In this document: in pieces, positions 35,646-44,766 of the stretch
How the letters are laid out: each line of letters starts with the position of its first letter
Numbering within the stretch: the stretch's first letter is position 1
NCBI RefSeq assembly: GCF_014695725.1
Contig: NZ_JACJOU010000033.1
Location: forward strand, 496,001 to 560,000
Direction: 5' to 3'
DNA length: 64,000 nt
Source of the DNA: Microcoleus sp. FACHB-672
GTDB lineage: Bacteria; Cyanobacteriota; Cyanobacteriia; Cyanobacteriales; Oscillatoriaceae
Program-made: the position numbers and the translations under genes
The notes under the pieces: generated by a model
Database searches by the model: none
What the model was told of the DNA's origin: nothing
What the model saw: only the letters and a program-made list of their open reading frames with translations

Positions 35646-37367
35646 TTACCAAGTAACGCGATCTCGTAACTTCTCTAACATTTTTGGGCCGACTCCTGGC
35701 ACGCGATCTAAATCTTCAACCGATGTAAAGGGTTTTTGCTGCCGCGCCGCGACGATCTGCTGAGCTAATTTTGGCCCCACTCCTGGCAGTGCCTCTAATT
35801 CTTGCTGAGTGGCGGTGTTGAGATTGATTCGCTGTTCAGTTTGAGTCTTGTCTTGCCGGCTAATAGCCGGTGGAGAACCCAAAGGAACCGGCTTACCTTT
35901 TGAAGAATTTTGGGAGGCTACAGCCGGCACACACTGTTGCTGTAGCGCCTGCACTCTTCGCTGAATCATCACCGGCACCCCCAATTGAGCACCCGTATAA
36001 AGGCGTTCAAATTCCCGCTTAAAATGGGCGGCAACTGCCGGACTTTGAACCACCAACACCGTTTCATCGTTGCCGGTGTTCGCCACATCACTCCAATTAT
36101 GCGAGCCGGCTATTGTCGTTTTATCATCCACAACAGCAAATTTGTGATGCAACAAATCTCCAGGCGGCAGCATGGGCACCCCGACCGTTGTAATGGGATT
36201 TTGCCAGGGCCGATTGTTGGGTTCATATTTGCAATTGTCACCCAGAGCCACCCCCATCATATCCAATCCCTCGCTATAACTTCTATAAGCAAAACTCGAA
36301 TCAATTAACGCTCGAACTTCGACGCCTTGCTGATGGGAAGCTTCAATAATATTGGCAAGTTGCTGTTCAGAAAATACAAACAAAGCCAGATTAATCGATT
36401 GACTTGCCGCACCTAATGTTTGGCCGATAAATCCATTAGGACTTTGGTTCCAAGTGACGCTTTTAGAGACGGGAGAAAATTGCACCGTAACAGCAGTTTG
36501 ACCTAATTGAACTTGTCGGGCCGGTCGAAACGGTTTTTTCACCCCAAATTTACTATCTAATTTACCTGCCGGCCCATCGCCCCACATCAAATTAAATTCT
36601 TGAGTAAATAAAGCAGCCACCTCAGAACTATCAATTTTTAGTAAATTATTAGCATTGCCTCGACTATCAGCCGATTTAAAATCCCCATGAATATCACTAC
36701 TCGTAAAATTCGCTGAAGTAAGAATGACTGCTGCACCATCAACGATCACAAATTTGTGATGCATCAGATTGCTGCCTTTCGATCCGTCGGCTGTATCATC
36801 AATGATCGCGACGCCGGCATCACGTAATACAACTAAAGCATCTCTTTGTTTAATTTCATCTGGACTTAGCTCATTATCGCCGTTGATATCTACTAAACGC
36901 CGAAATTCGCTGTAGCGATCACTCTCTCGTTCCGACAGTTCTTTAACTTCCGCAGGTTTGAACGTACTCCAAGGCCGGCTGTAGGTATTTTCCAGAATTA
37001 ATCTCACCTTCACCCCAGCTTTGTGGCGTTCAACAATCGCTTTTGCAATTTCAGGTAAGCGCAACTCCTGAACCGCAACATCCAGCGTCAAACGGGCACT
37101 GGCAATGGTATCAACAATTAACCCTTCTAAATCATCACCCGCACGTTGGTAATGCCGGTAAGGCTCAGTATACTCAGCCGTTTGAGAGTGATTGAAATAG
37201 ACCTGAACAAAAGCATCTTGCGGCAGAGGTGCCAGTCGCTGCGGTTGGGGCTGCCGATCTTTACAAGCAGCGAGAGTCAGTGCCAGCACCAAGGCATAGC
37301 TTAAATGCCGATGAGTTGGGGAAAATATCCGCACAGGCCGTATTGATTTTAGATTGAGATTTTCCAA
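35646..37367 (-). CDS. Phospholipase D-like lipoprotein with EF-hand insert and C-terminal HhH (ComEA-like)
   Basis: The 573-residue protein has a lipoprotein signal (LVLALTLAAC, Cys about 35). Two PLD domains follow: first HKD in NLMHHKFVIVDG with SANFTSSD (about 200-225), second in LLHHKFAVVDDKTTIAGSHN (about 402-422). Both H-x-K-x4-D motifs are complete. Within the first domain is an EF-hand-like loop DINGDNELSPDE (about 158-170). The C-terminus (about 510-573) has two helix-hairpin-helix units of ComEA type (INLNTATQQELEALPGVGPK, LDRVPGVGPKMLEKLRD). This suggests an extracytoplasmic, perhaps calcium-dependent nuclease or phosphodiesterase that binds DNA. Substrate preference is inferred. 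Confidence 0.9.
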   Translation of the reverse strand: MENLNLKSIRPVRIFSPTHRHLSYALVLALTLAACKDRQPQPQRLAPLPQDAFVQVYFNHSQTAEYTEPYRHYQRAGDDLEGLIVDTIASARLTLDVAVQELRLPEIAKAIVERHKAGVKVRLILENTYSRPWSTFKPAEVKELSERESDRYSEFRRLVDINGDNELSPDEIKQRDALVVLRDAGVAIIDDTADGSKGSNLMHHKFVIVDGAAVILTSANFTSSDIHGDFKSADSRGNANNLLKIDSSEVAALFTQEFNLMWGDGPAGKLDSKFGVKKPFRPARQVQLGQTAVTVQFSPVSKSVTWNQSPNGFIGQTLGAASQSINLALFVFSEQQLANIIEASHQQGVEVRALIDSSFAYRSYSEGLDMMGVALGDNCKYEPNNRPWQNPITTVGVPMLPPGDLLHHKFAVVDDKTTIAGSHNWSDVANTGNDETVLVVQSPAVAAHFKREFERLYTGAQLGVPVMIQRRVQALQQQCVPAVASQNSSKGKPVPLGSPPAISRQDKTQTEQRINLNTATQQELEALPGVGPKLAQQIVAARQQKPFTSVEDLDRVPGVGPKMLEKLRDRVTW

Positions 37368-37770
37368 AAAGTAAAACTCATAAACTTTATAATATGATGA
37401 GCTTTCACTTTTTGGGGAAATTTATTTAACGAAATTATTAATCAACCGAATTTTCTATCAGACAATCATCGGTTAGCACTGGCAACGAATTTTTAAATAA
37501 TAGCGTTAACAAAATAGCCGCAATCTGCCAACCAGAAGGCTTTTACTAGGCTTCACAAAAGTTCGTGATTCCCACTTCCCCACACCCAACGAAAAAGATT
37601 TTTCAACATAACAGCGATTGAAAAGTTAAAGTAAGATCAAACTTATGAAGTATGAACTCTCAGCGATGGGGCAGATTGCACGTCTTGTCCAGCTGTCTTG
37701 ATGACCCCAAGTGTCTTTAGAGCAGCGGCAATTTTACAGGTGTGTGGGTCTGAACCAACACCACTGTTTT
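37368..37770. other. Divergent spacer, no confident gene
   Basis: This 403-base region is AT-rich (37370-37520) and separates the PLD lipoprotein and Cys-rich protein genes. The Cys-rich frame stays open up to 37711 (GTG), but this extension is not supported. Confidence 0.45.
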
Positions 37771-38172
37771 ATGCCAAGAAGAAAGAAGACATTTCTGTGT
37801 GGACATCAGGGGTATGGTCAAGTGTGTCATCGGTGCGCCCAAGTACGGACGGCACGGGAAAAACATGACCGAGCACGTGCGGAAAAACAAGAAAGAAAAC
37901 AGGAGTGGGAGGCGTCATTTGCCGAAGATCCCATCGATCTGAGAAACCTGCCTGACCATGTGGTGGTTAAGGCACGCGCTATCATCGCCGGCTTGATGAC
38001 CTGCCGAAATTATAGAGAATTTGGGGGCAAGCGCCTGCGCCATGATCGCTTCATCATCAGTATCCCTGTAACCCGCAACTACCGGATGTTATGCCGAGAC
38101 TGCGGGACTTTTTTGGTTCCCGAAAAAGTGCTTTCTCACGAAGAGTACAACGTCTGTAAGCCGGGAAGGTAG
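37771..38172 (+). CDS. Cys-rich, probably zinc-binding protein, 133 aa
   Basis: I choose ATG 37771 (MPRRKKTFLCGHQGYGQVCH). Two Cys/His clusters are visible: C-G-H-x6-C-H-x-C at residues about 10-22 and CRDCGTFLVP with a later Cys (about 108-130). A charged helix (KHDRARAEKQERKQEWEASF) links them. The arrangement suggests two zinc sites and nucleic-acid or protein binding. I believe this is a cyanobacterial family without a known function. It is alone on its strand, 180 bases before the cysteine desulfurase. Confidence 0.72.
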   Translation: MPRRKKTFLCGHQGYGQVCHRCAQVRTAREKHDRARAEKQERKQEWEASFAEDPIDLRNLPDHVVVKARAIIAGLMTCRNYREFGGKRLRHDRFIISIPVTRNYRMLCRDCGTFLVPEKVLSHEEYNVCKPGR

Positions 38173-38351
38173 GGGAATTGGGGATGGGGCAAGGCTGCGC
38201 CAACCTAAAGGTATGGGCATCGGGCACTAAGAACTCAGCACTCACACCGGCTGCCTCTGATTTATTGAGAAAGTAGCCTCACCGGCTCTAGCAGCTATAT
38301 GCTGAAAAAGAGGCAGTCTGCAGCCCTCGCATTCTATCGCGCTTAGAAATC

Positions 38352-39524
38352 ATGCAAATTTATTTGGATTACAGCGCCACCACCCCGCCGCGCCCAGAGG
38401 CGATCGTCGCGATGCAAAATGCCCTGACTCAGCAGTGGGGCAATCCTTCCAGCATCCACGAGTGGGGGCAAAGAGCCGCAACAGTGGTGGAGATGGCCAG
38501 AAGCCAAGTGGCCGGCCTGCTGAATGCGCCTTCCCCAGATTCAATCATTTTTACTTCTGGCGGCACAGAGGCCAACAATTTGGCGATTTTGGGGGTTGCC
38601 AGACGCTACAAAACGCCTCAACATCTGATTATTTCCAGCGTAGAGCATTCAGCGGTGACGGCACCGGCAGCTTTATTAGAGCAGTCGGGGTGGCAAGTGA
38701 CCCGACTGCCGGTGGATGCTCAAGGACGCATCGATCCGAGCGATTTAAAAGATGCTCTGCGACCGAATACTGTTTTGGTGTCCGTGATCTATGGGCAAAG
38801 CGAAGTGGGAACGCTGCAACCGATTCAGGTGCTAGGCGATATCACCCGCGCTCACGGGGCGCTGTTTCACACCGATGCGGTTCAGGTTGCCGGTCGCCTG
38901 CCGATGGATGTGAAACAATTGCCGGTAGATCTACTATCGCTTTCCAGCCATAAAATTTATGGCCCTCAAGGAGCCGGTGCGCTTTATGTCCGCGCCGGCG
39001 TTGAGTTAGTGCCGTTACTAAGCGGGGGCGGCCAAGAATTTATGCTGCGCTCTGGAACCCAAGCAGTGCCGGCTATTGCGGGATTTGGCATAGCGGCTGA
39101 GCTGGCGCAGCAAGAAATGACGGCGGAGATTCCCCGGCTAATCCAGTTGCGTGATCGCTTGTTTGACCAAATGGCGGGGACTGCCGGCCTTGTGCCCACC
39201 GGCCACCGTTGGCACCGGCTACCCCACCACGTTAGTTTTTGCCTCACCAACACTTGCACCTCAGAACCGATCACCGGCAGAACGCTTGTTCGCCAGATGA
39301 ACATGGCCGGCATTGCCATCAGTTCTGGCTCGGCTTGTAGCAGCGGCAAACTCAACCCCAGCCCTGTCCTGCTAGCAATGGGATACAGCGAGCCGGCTGC
39401 CACCGCTGCCATCCGCCTCACCCTAGGACGAGAGACAACAGAAGCAGATGTGGACTGGACGGCAATGGCACTTAAGCAAGTTCTGGAACGGCTGATGCCA
39501 GTAAAATTGGCTGTTAGCTGTTAG
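38352..39524 (+). CDS. Cysteine desulfurase (NifS/IscS class V aminotransferase)
   Basis: The 390-residue PLP enzyme takes sulfur from cysteine for Fe-S clusters and thio-cofactors. Key parts are MQIYLDYSATTPPRPEAI, TSGGTEANNLAILGVA, SSVEHSAV, HTDAVQVAGRLPMDV with the cofactor Asp, the Schiff-base Lys in LSLSSHKIYGPQGAGALYV, and the sulfur-carrying Cys in ISSGSACSSGKLNPSPVL. The active loop with SGSACSSG is of the NifS/IscS (group I) kind. DUF1995 follows 43 bases later on the same strand, probably in one operon. I do not assign iscS or nifS specifically. Confidence 0.94.
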   Translation: MQIYLDYSATTPPRPEAIVAMQNALTQQWGNPSSIHEWGQRAATVVEMARSQVAGLLNAPSPDSIIFTSGGTEANNLAILGVARRYKTPQHLIISSVEHSAVTAPAALLEQSGWQVTRLPVDAQGRIDPSDLKDALRPNTVLVSVIYGQSEVGTLQPIQVLGDITRAHGALFHTDAVQVAGRLPMDVKQLPVDLLSLSSHKIYGPQGAGALYVRAGVELVPLLSGGGQEFMLRSGTQAVPAIAGFGIAAELAQQEMTAEIPRLIQLRDRLFDQMAGTAGLVPTGHRWHRLPHHVSFCLTNTCTSEPITGRTLVRQMNMAGIAISSGSACSSGKLNPSPVLLAMGYSEPAATAAIRLTLGRETTEADVDWTAMALKQVLERLMPVKLAVSC

Positions 39525-39567
39525 GCATCACTCCTAACCAATCAACCCCAACATTAAATAGATTAAG

Positions 39568-40293
39568 ATGGCTGCAATTCCCAAGGATTTAGATGAAGCG
39601 ATCGCCCAAGCGCAAGCCGCGACGAAAGCCGCAATCGCTGATGGCCTCCGCCGGCTGCAAGTTGAAATCGTGATTCCCGAACTTAAAGTCCAGCCCATTG
39701 CTGAAAAATTTATCCCGGCGCTGACAGAAGATTATGGTGAGCATCTGAAAGTTTATTTCCCTGATGCCGGTGCCGCCGCCCTAGCCCGTCGGGACTGGGG
39801 AGAGACGCCTTTTGTCGTTCGCGGCATGAGCGAAATGAAAGGGCAAATACAACCCGATGACGAAGCGTTCCTGTTTGTGGAGCCTTCCTCGGTCGAGGTG
39901 AACGAACTTGAGAAAATGTGCCTAGAAGCCGGTGATCGCCCGGTTGTGCTGTTGCTGCCTCGGATGGAAAATATAGCAGTGATCGGCATTGGTGTTGCGG
40001 GGCGCAACCTCAGAGAGCGTTTCCTCAACTCGCTGGAGTCTTGTTATTACATTAGACCCCTAGACGGAGCCACCCTATTCCGCTGTTATCCTTCCCCTTG
40101 GCAGGTTTGGCTGGAAGTCGGTGAGACTTTCGAGCTGGTTTCTGAGACAGCCACCAAGCCAATGGGAGATGCCTTAGAGCAAATTCTGGCCAAAGCTACT
40201 GGCTCACCAGACTCGCCAGAACAACCACCCCAACCAAAACGTCAAGATTTTCTCTCAACACTTAAGAGTTTTATGCGTGCCCTCACACAGTAG
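39568..40293 (+). CDS. DUF1995-family protein
   Basis: The 241-residue protein has the pattern of DUF1995 (IPKDLDEAIAQAQAATKAAI, RLQVEIVIPELKVQPIAEKF, VYFPDAGAAALARRDWGE, DEAFLFVEPSSVEVNELEKM, YYIRPLDGATLFRCYPSPWQ). The family is shared by cyanobacteria and plastids; a plant member (LPA3) is needed for photosystem II assembly, so a role in photosynthetic biogenesis is possible but not shown for this protein. There is no membrane segment. A terminator follows at 40354-40387. Confidence 0.88.
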   Translation: MAAIPKDLDEAIAQAQAATKAAIADGLRRLQVEIVIPELKVQPIAEKFIPALTEDYGEHLKVYFPDAGAAALARRDWGETPFVVRGMSEMKGQIQPDDEAFLFVEPSSVEVNELEKMCLEAGDRPVVLLLPRMENIAVIGIGVAGRNLRERFLNSLESCYYIRPLDGATLFRCYPSPWQVWLEVGETFELVSETATKPMGDALEQILAKATGSPDSPEQPPQPKRQDFLSTLKSFMRALTQ

Positions 40294-40353
40294 GGAAGCC
40301 TACAATTAAATTAAGCTCCAGTTATCGGTTGCGGATTTACTTAGCTGGGGACT

Positions 40354-40387
40354 GTAGCGTTACCCCGAAGCGCTACCCCCTATTTTT
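40354..40387 (+). terminator. Rho-independent terminator
   Basis: GTAGCG (40354-40359) pairs with CGCTAC (40371-40376), followed by C5 and TATTTTT. It ends the cysteine desulfurase - DUF1995 unit. Confidence 0.6.
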
Positions 40388-40405
40388 AGCCAGAGACTTT
40401 TTTAA

Positions 40406-41146
40406 ATGAGCGAAATAACTCACCGACGCATTTTTATTGGCGATGTACATGGCCATTACGATGGTCTAATGGTTCTGTTGGATGCAATTGCCCCTGGAGC
40501 AGACGATCAGGTTTATTTCGTGGGTGATTTGATTGATCGCGGGCCTCAAAGCGCTGATGTTGTGGAGTTTGTGCGACAAAGCGGCTATAAATGCGTTTTG
40601 GGCAACCACGAGCAACTGTTACTCGATTCTTTCCCCAATGGACGCCAGAACAATCCGGCTCTGGCGGCATGGCTCTATAGTGGGGGGCGGGCGACGCTGG
40701 CAAGTTATGGAAAAGCCGGCATTCCAATGGCTCATTTGGAATGGATGCGGACACTGCCAATTTACCTAGACTTGGGCGATATCTGGTTAGTGCATGCCGG
40801 CCTTGCTCCCAATCTCCCTTTGGAAAAACAAACGCCTGAGGACTTTTGCTGGATACGCGATGAATTCCACCGCAGCACTAAACCTTACTTTCCCGATAAA
40901 CTGATCATCACCGGCCACACGATTACGTTTACCTTACCGGGCGTAGCTGCCGGCGAACTGGCTCAAGGGCCGGGATGGCTCGATATCGACACCGGCGCTT
41001 ATCATCCCATCAGTGGTTGGTTAACCGGCGTTGACATCACCCATCGAAAAGTTTATCAAGTCAATGTGTTTCAGTACAGTGTCCGCACGTTACCTCTGGA
41101 TGAAGCGATCACACAGATTCAACCAGAACGGGTACTGATGAAGTGA
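40406..41146 (+). CDS. Calcineurin-like metallophosphoesterase (PP1/ApaH-type)
   Basis: The 246-residue protein has all metal-binding signatures in order: GDVHGHYDGL, FVGDLIDRGPQSADVV, VLGNHEQLLL, WLVHAGLAPN and IITGHTITF. This is the bacterial PPP-type phosphatase group that includes protein phosphatases and ApaH-like nucleotide hydrolases; the substrate is not predictable. The start MSEITHRRIFIGDVHG follows directly after the terminator of the DUF1995 gene, so it has its own promoter. Converges with the M48 protease gene. Confidence 0.9.
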   Translation: MSEITHRRIFIGDVHGHYDGLMVLLDAIAPGADDQVYFVGDLIDRGPQSADVVEFVRQSGYKCVLGNHEQLLLDSFPNGRQNNPALAAWLYSGGRATLASYGKAGIPMAHLEWMRTLPIYLDLGDIWLVHAGLAPNLPLEKQTPEDFCWIRDEFHRSTKPYFPDKLIITGHTITFTLPGVAAGELAQGPGWLDIDTGAYHPISGWLTGVDITHRKVYQVNVFQYSVRTLPLDEAITQIQPERVLMK

Positions 41147-41295
41147 AACGTTAAGTTCAGTATTTGAATTAAATTGAATATTGCTTGGGATGGCGCGATA
41201 TCAACGAAGCACGCGCCCAGAGAGATTGACGAAATTTTTGACCCTCTGGACGCGGTTCTGATTGGTGTGGCTGCGGTTTTAACCGGCAACTCCAC

Positions 41296-42153
41296 TTATA
41301 ATAGCTGCTGAATTTTGGCTTTGTAGGCTGCACTGTCTTGGCCATCTCCCACGCTCGCTTGAGCCGGGTCAACAGTTTGTCGAATGGCCTCGATCCGATC
41401 TTCAGTTGCTGGGTGAGAGCTTAAAAAAGTGGGTGCTGAGCGACCTTTACCTAGCAGTTTTTGAAAAAAGCCGATCATGCCAGATTGAGCGTAGCCGGCC
41501 CCTTTTAATGCCATCAAACCTGTTTTATCGGCTTCATATTCATAATTTCGGCTTCTAGGCAGCCGCAGGGCGACTTGCACCCCAAGTCTCACGGCTGTGT
41601 TTCGATCCATACCGGCAGCGGAGGCCAATCCTTGCTCAATTGAGGCTTTTCTGATGCCCTTCAGGACGTGCTTGCCTGAAATATGACCAATTTCATGGGC
41701 CATGACGCTCGCAAGTTGGGATTCGTTGTCTGCTGCTTTAATCAAGCCGGTGTTGATATAAACAAAACCCCCCACCGTCGCAAAGGCATTGATGTTATCG
41801 TCTGTAACGACTTGAAAGGTATAGGGAATATTAGGCCGGTCGCTCTGAGCAGCCAAGCGCTGACCAATTTGGTCAATGTACTTATTCAGTTCCGCGTTTC
41901 GGCTGATCTTAACCTCACGACGCAGCTGCTTGTTTATCTGCCCTCCAAATTCAACTTCTTTTTCATCAGACATATTGGCAATCTGAATTCCCTGAATTAC
42001 CTGAATTCCGCCGCGAAATATGTCTCCGATGGAAATCGCCTGGCTGGGGTAAGAGGAACCCACAGTCACGCTGATAGCGACGACGACAGACAGCAACGCA
42101 TAGAACCAGCGCCGATGGGAAGAACGGGAAATCAAAGACAAAGGATTAAACAT
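41296..42153 (-). CDS. M48-family metalloprotease, exported
   Basis: The 285-residue protein has a signal peptide (residues about 17-39, ending YPSQA) and a Zn-protease core: HEIGH in ASVMAHEIGHISGKHVLKG (about 150-168) and the third ligand Glu in YEYEADKTGLMALKGAG. The length and layout match BepA/Oma1-like periplasmic M48 proteases without TPRs, which degrade misfolded envelope proteins. It ends SHPATEDRIEAIRQ, the usual C-terminal motif. A second M48 gene lies 2.2 kb away at 43484. Confidence 0.92.
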   Translation of the reverse strand: MFNPLSLISRSSHRRWFYALLSVVVAISVTVGSSYPSQAISIGDIFRGGIQVIQGIQIANMSDEKEVEFGGQINKQLRREVKISRNAELNKYIDQIGQRLAAQSDRPNIPYTFQVVTDDNINAFATVGGFVYINTGLIKAADNESQLASVMAHEIGHISGKHVLKGIRKASIEQGLASAAGMDRNTAVRLGVQVALRLPRSRNYEYEADKTGLMALKGAGYAQSGMIGFFQKLLGKGRSAPTFLSSHPATEDRIEAIRQTVDPAQASVGDGQDSAAYKAKIQQLL

Positions 42154-42371
42154 ACTAGCTGTGTGAGGAAACTCTATATCAACAACAGTTCTTTTAGGAT
42201 CGACTGATAAAATCTAGTTTAGTGTTCCCTACCACACAGTGGTTCTATCGGGCAAGCTTCTGGAGATAAAACTGTCGGCCAACTTTAAAAGTCACCTGAA
42301 GTAGAGCGCCGGCAGTGGTAATCTCTGTGTTAGTTTAGACAACTGTGACTGTTTGGTCAGGACAATTCTCT

Positions 42372-42905
42372 ATGAAGCTTTTAGATTCTCAAGGGCGCTT
42401 ATTCGGTAAAATTAGCATCCTCGATGTGGGGGCTGCACTGGTGATTCTGCTGGTAGTTGTGGGGATTTTCTTCTTTCCTGGCACCTCTGGTTCTGTGGCT
42501 CAAGTCAATGTCCCCACCAAACCTATTGAGGTTGATTTGATTGTCCGAGGTCTGAGTGTGCGCGATCCCAAAGCTTTGATCCAAGAGTTTCAAAAAACGA
42601 ACACGACAAATGTGATTATTCGCAATCAGCCTTACGGTAAGATTGATATTAAATCAGTACAACTTCTAGACAAAATGTTGGCAGTTCCCCAACCCGATGG
42701 CTCGGTCAAGCCAAAACCCGATCCAAGAGTTGAGGAGAATTACAGCAGCAATCTGCTGATTACACTGACTGGCAAAGCTCAAATTACTGAAACTGGGCCG
42801 GTATTGGGTAATAGTAAACTGAAAATTGGAACGCCGGTTGAACTTGAAGGTTTTACCTATAATTTCAATTCCAGCGTGATTGATGTGCGAGTGCTAGACA
42901 AATAG
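42372..42905 (+). CDS. DUF4330-family membrane protein
   Basis: The 177-residue protein starts MKLLDSQGRLFGKISILDVG, has one membrane segment (AALVILLVVVGIFFFPG) and a periplasmic domain (IEVDLIVRGLSVRDPKALIQ, LLITLTGKAQITETGPVLGN, KLKIGTPVELEGFTYNFNSS). This is the DUF4330 layout of cyanobacteria; the function is unknown. I take ATG 42372, nine bases after AGGAC, rather than the GTG at 42345. It diverges from the M48 gene and precedes crcB by 116 bases. Confidence 0.85.
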   Translation: MKLLDSQGRLFGKISILDVGAALVILLVVVGIFFFPGTSGSVAQVNVPTKPIEVDLIVRGLSVRDPKALIQEFQKTNTTNVIIRNQPYGKIDIKSVQLLDKMLAVPQPDGSVKPKPDPRVEENYSSNLLITLTGKAQITETGPVLGNSKLKIGTPVELEGFTYNFNSSVIDVRVLDK

Positions 42906-43021
42906 CAGGACGAGCAAATATATCAGTCAGGGGAAAGCGGTTATGCTGCATGAGTTGCCGGCAACGATCTTCTTAGGGTTCTGCTAACTTTGACTGCACT
43001 CACCAACCGGCAGCCAAGTCC

Positions 43022-43420
43022 ATGCTTCAAGATCCTGCAATTCGCAATCCCATCGCTATCACTTTTGGCGCGATTGCCGGTGCCCTCAGTCGCTATTACT
43101 TGACTTTGTGGTTTGCACAGCGCTTCGGCACCGGCTTTCCCTACGGCACCTTTTTTATCAATCTCACCGGCTGTTTTGGCATGGGCTTGTTTATTACCCT
43201 AGCTTTAGAACGGCTGACAACCATTCCCCCAGAAGTGCGGTTGTTAGTTACTACCGGCTTCTTGGGGGCTTACACAACTTTCTCCACCTATGGGTTAGAG
43301 AGCGTTGTCTTATTACGCAATCAGCACTTTCTCACAGCCGGCTTTTATTGGATAGGCAGTGCTTTTCTAGGACTCATCTGTGTTCAATTGGGCGTTTTTC
43401 TAGGCCGGTTGGGGAAATAA
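43022..43420 (+). CDS. crcB: Fluoride efflux channel CrcB/FluC
   Basis: The 132-residue protein has four hydrophobic helices and the family signatures [31 protein letters not shown] and [19 protein letters not shown], with the Asn and the Phe box that line the fluoride path. FluC works as an antiparallel dimer in the inner membrane and lowers cytoplasmic fluoride. The length is standard. I looked for a fluoride riboswitch in the 116-base spacer and did not find a convincing match. Confidence 0.93.
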   Translation: MLQDPAIRNPIAITFGAIAGALSRYYLTLWFAQRFGTGFPYGTFFINLTGCFGMGLFITLALERLTTIPPEVRLLVTTGFLGAYTTFSTYGLESVVLLRNQHFLTAGFYWIGSAFLGLICVQLGVFLGRLGK

Positions 43421-43483
43421 TGCAGAATTTTCAGCGGTTATTTGTCTTCAATCGCTTACTCTGCAGAAGGCAATGAGCGAATA

Positions 43484-44470
43484 CTACTGTTCTCCCGGTG
43501 GACGCTGAGATTTCACCCGATTAATTTCCCGTTGCAATTCCTCAACCTGCCGGCGCAATACATCCACATCATTATCATTGCTGGATGCCTCTGATTGCAC
43601 CTCAACCGATCCCTCCGCACTTGCACGGCGATAGTTGCCGGCACGAATTTGACGGTAATCTTCTGATTTTGACCATTCTTGCAAATAGTGAACTCGCTCA
43701 ACCGTGAAAGGATGGCTGAGAAACACATTTTGAGCAATGTTATTATAAAGCAAAAATTTATACACTTGATTCAAACTGTCTTGGTCGAGTTGCTGATACC
43801 TTTCTGCTTGACGAAGAAACTCCTCTAAACTGCACTCGTTACTGTGCCGAACACTGCCGCCGGCAAGTTTCATCATCGCCAGCATCACCGGATTCAAATC
43901 ATCCGTAACCAAAAAAGCCGCTCGATCCGCAGACAATTCAGCTTTTCGCATCCATTCATAAAATGCTAAAATCAACCCCCTACTTACTATATTGCCGATT
44001 CCAAACGTCAAATCTCCAATAAAAAAAGCAACTTCCATTGCCCACCGCGCCATTTGAATTAAGGTCGTGTGACCGCATTTAATATGCCCTAATTCATGAG
44101 CTATTACAGTCCGAATTTCCTCATCGCTCAGTAAGTCTAAAAGCCCAGAATTTAAAATTACAGAAGGCTGTTCTTGCCCAATTGCATGAGCGTTAGCCTG
44201 GGGATTTTGAGCGATAAATAATGAAGGTTCAGGGTAAATATCTAAATCCCGCACGCATTCCCGGAATATATTATAGAGGCTAGCATACTGGCGGGGTCCC
44301 ACTTGAATGCTATTGCCCATTAAAAAAACGAACTGGGGGCGCTCATAAACAAATTCTACAAATTTGCGGGCCACCATATCAAAGCCAGGTAAACTGCGTA
44401 AAGCTTGCTCAGCTTCGCGATCAAGGGGATGACGAAAGGCTTCGCTAGAGATTCCAGGGTAAGAAGGCAT
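43484..44470 (-). CDS. M48-family metallopeptidase
   Basis: The 328-residue protein has the zinc motif in RTVIAHELGHIKCGHTTLIQ (about 139-158) and the third ligand in MRKAELSADRAAFLVT. A hydrophobic stretch (about 168-190) follows the active site, and a coiled C-terminus (VDVLRRQVEELQREINRVKS) ends it. It lacks a signal peptide, unlike the other M48 protein here, and begins MPSYPGISSEAFRHPLDREA, a start I associate with cyanobacterial members. It is likely associated with the membrane from the cytoplasmic side. The substrate is unknown. Confidence 0.9.
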   Translation of the reverse strand: MPSYPGISSEAFRHPLDREAEQALRSLPGFDMVARKFVEFVYERPQFVFLMGNSIQVGPRQYASLYNIFRECVRDLDIYPEPSLFIAQNPQANAHAIGQEQPSVILNSGLLDLLSDEEIRTVIAHELGHIKCGHTTLIQMARWAMEVAFFIGDLTFGIGNIVSRGLILAFYEWMRKAELSADRAAFLVTDDLNPVMLAMMKLAGGSVRHSNECSLEEFLRQAERYQQLDQDSLNQVYKFLLYNNIAQNVFLSHPFTVERVHYLQEWSKSEDYRQIRAGNYRRASAEGSVEVQSEASSNDNDVDVLRRQVEELQREINRVKSQRPPGEQ

Positions 44471-44593
44471 AATAAGGGTTTTCGCGACCGATGGGGTTCA
44501 ATATAAATACTAATATATTGGCAAATGCAAGAAGCACCCAACAACTATCAATACTTCTCCTGAGAAGATAGCACCAGGGAATGGCTGTCTTCC

Positions 44594-44618
44594 AAAAAAA
44601 TCCTCCTTCGTCAGGAGG
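44594..44618 (-). terminator. Rho-independent terminator of the coiled-coil gene pair
   Basis: On the minus strand CCTCCT (44618-44613) pairs with AGGAGG (44607-44602) across a five-base loop and is followed by ATTTTTTT (44601-44594). It lies about 150 bases beyond the 44767 gene. Confidence 0.7.
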
Positions 44619-44766
44619 CTGGCATTACCCAAATTTTTTTTGAGGCCGGTTTGGAAAATTTATTCTCGATTCTCGCTACAATCTCTAGTTAAACGGAACC
44701 ATTCATCCAATGTGGGGCATCATCAGGGAAATGGAGACGCAAAAAGCCATCCCTTTTCCCTCAAGG

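Noticed and set aside
42906-43021. Fluoride riboswitch upstream of crcB
   Set aside because: The spacer has AGGGGAAAGCGG but not the GATGG...CTGATG core or the pseudoknot pairing.
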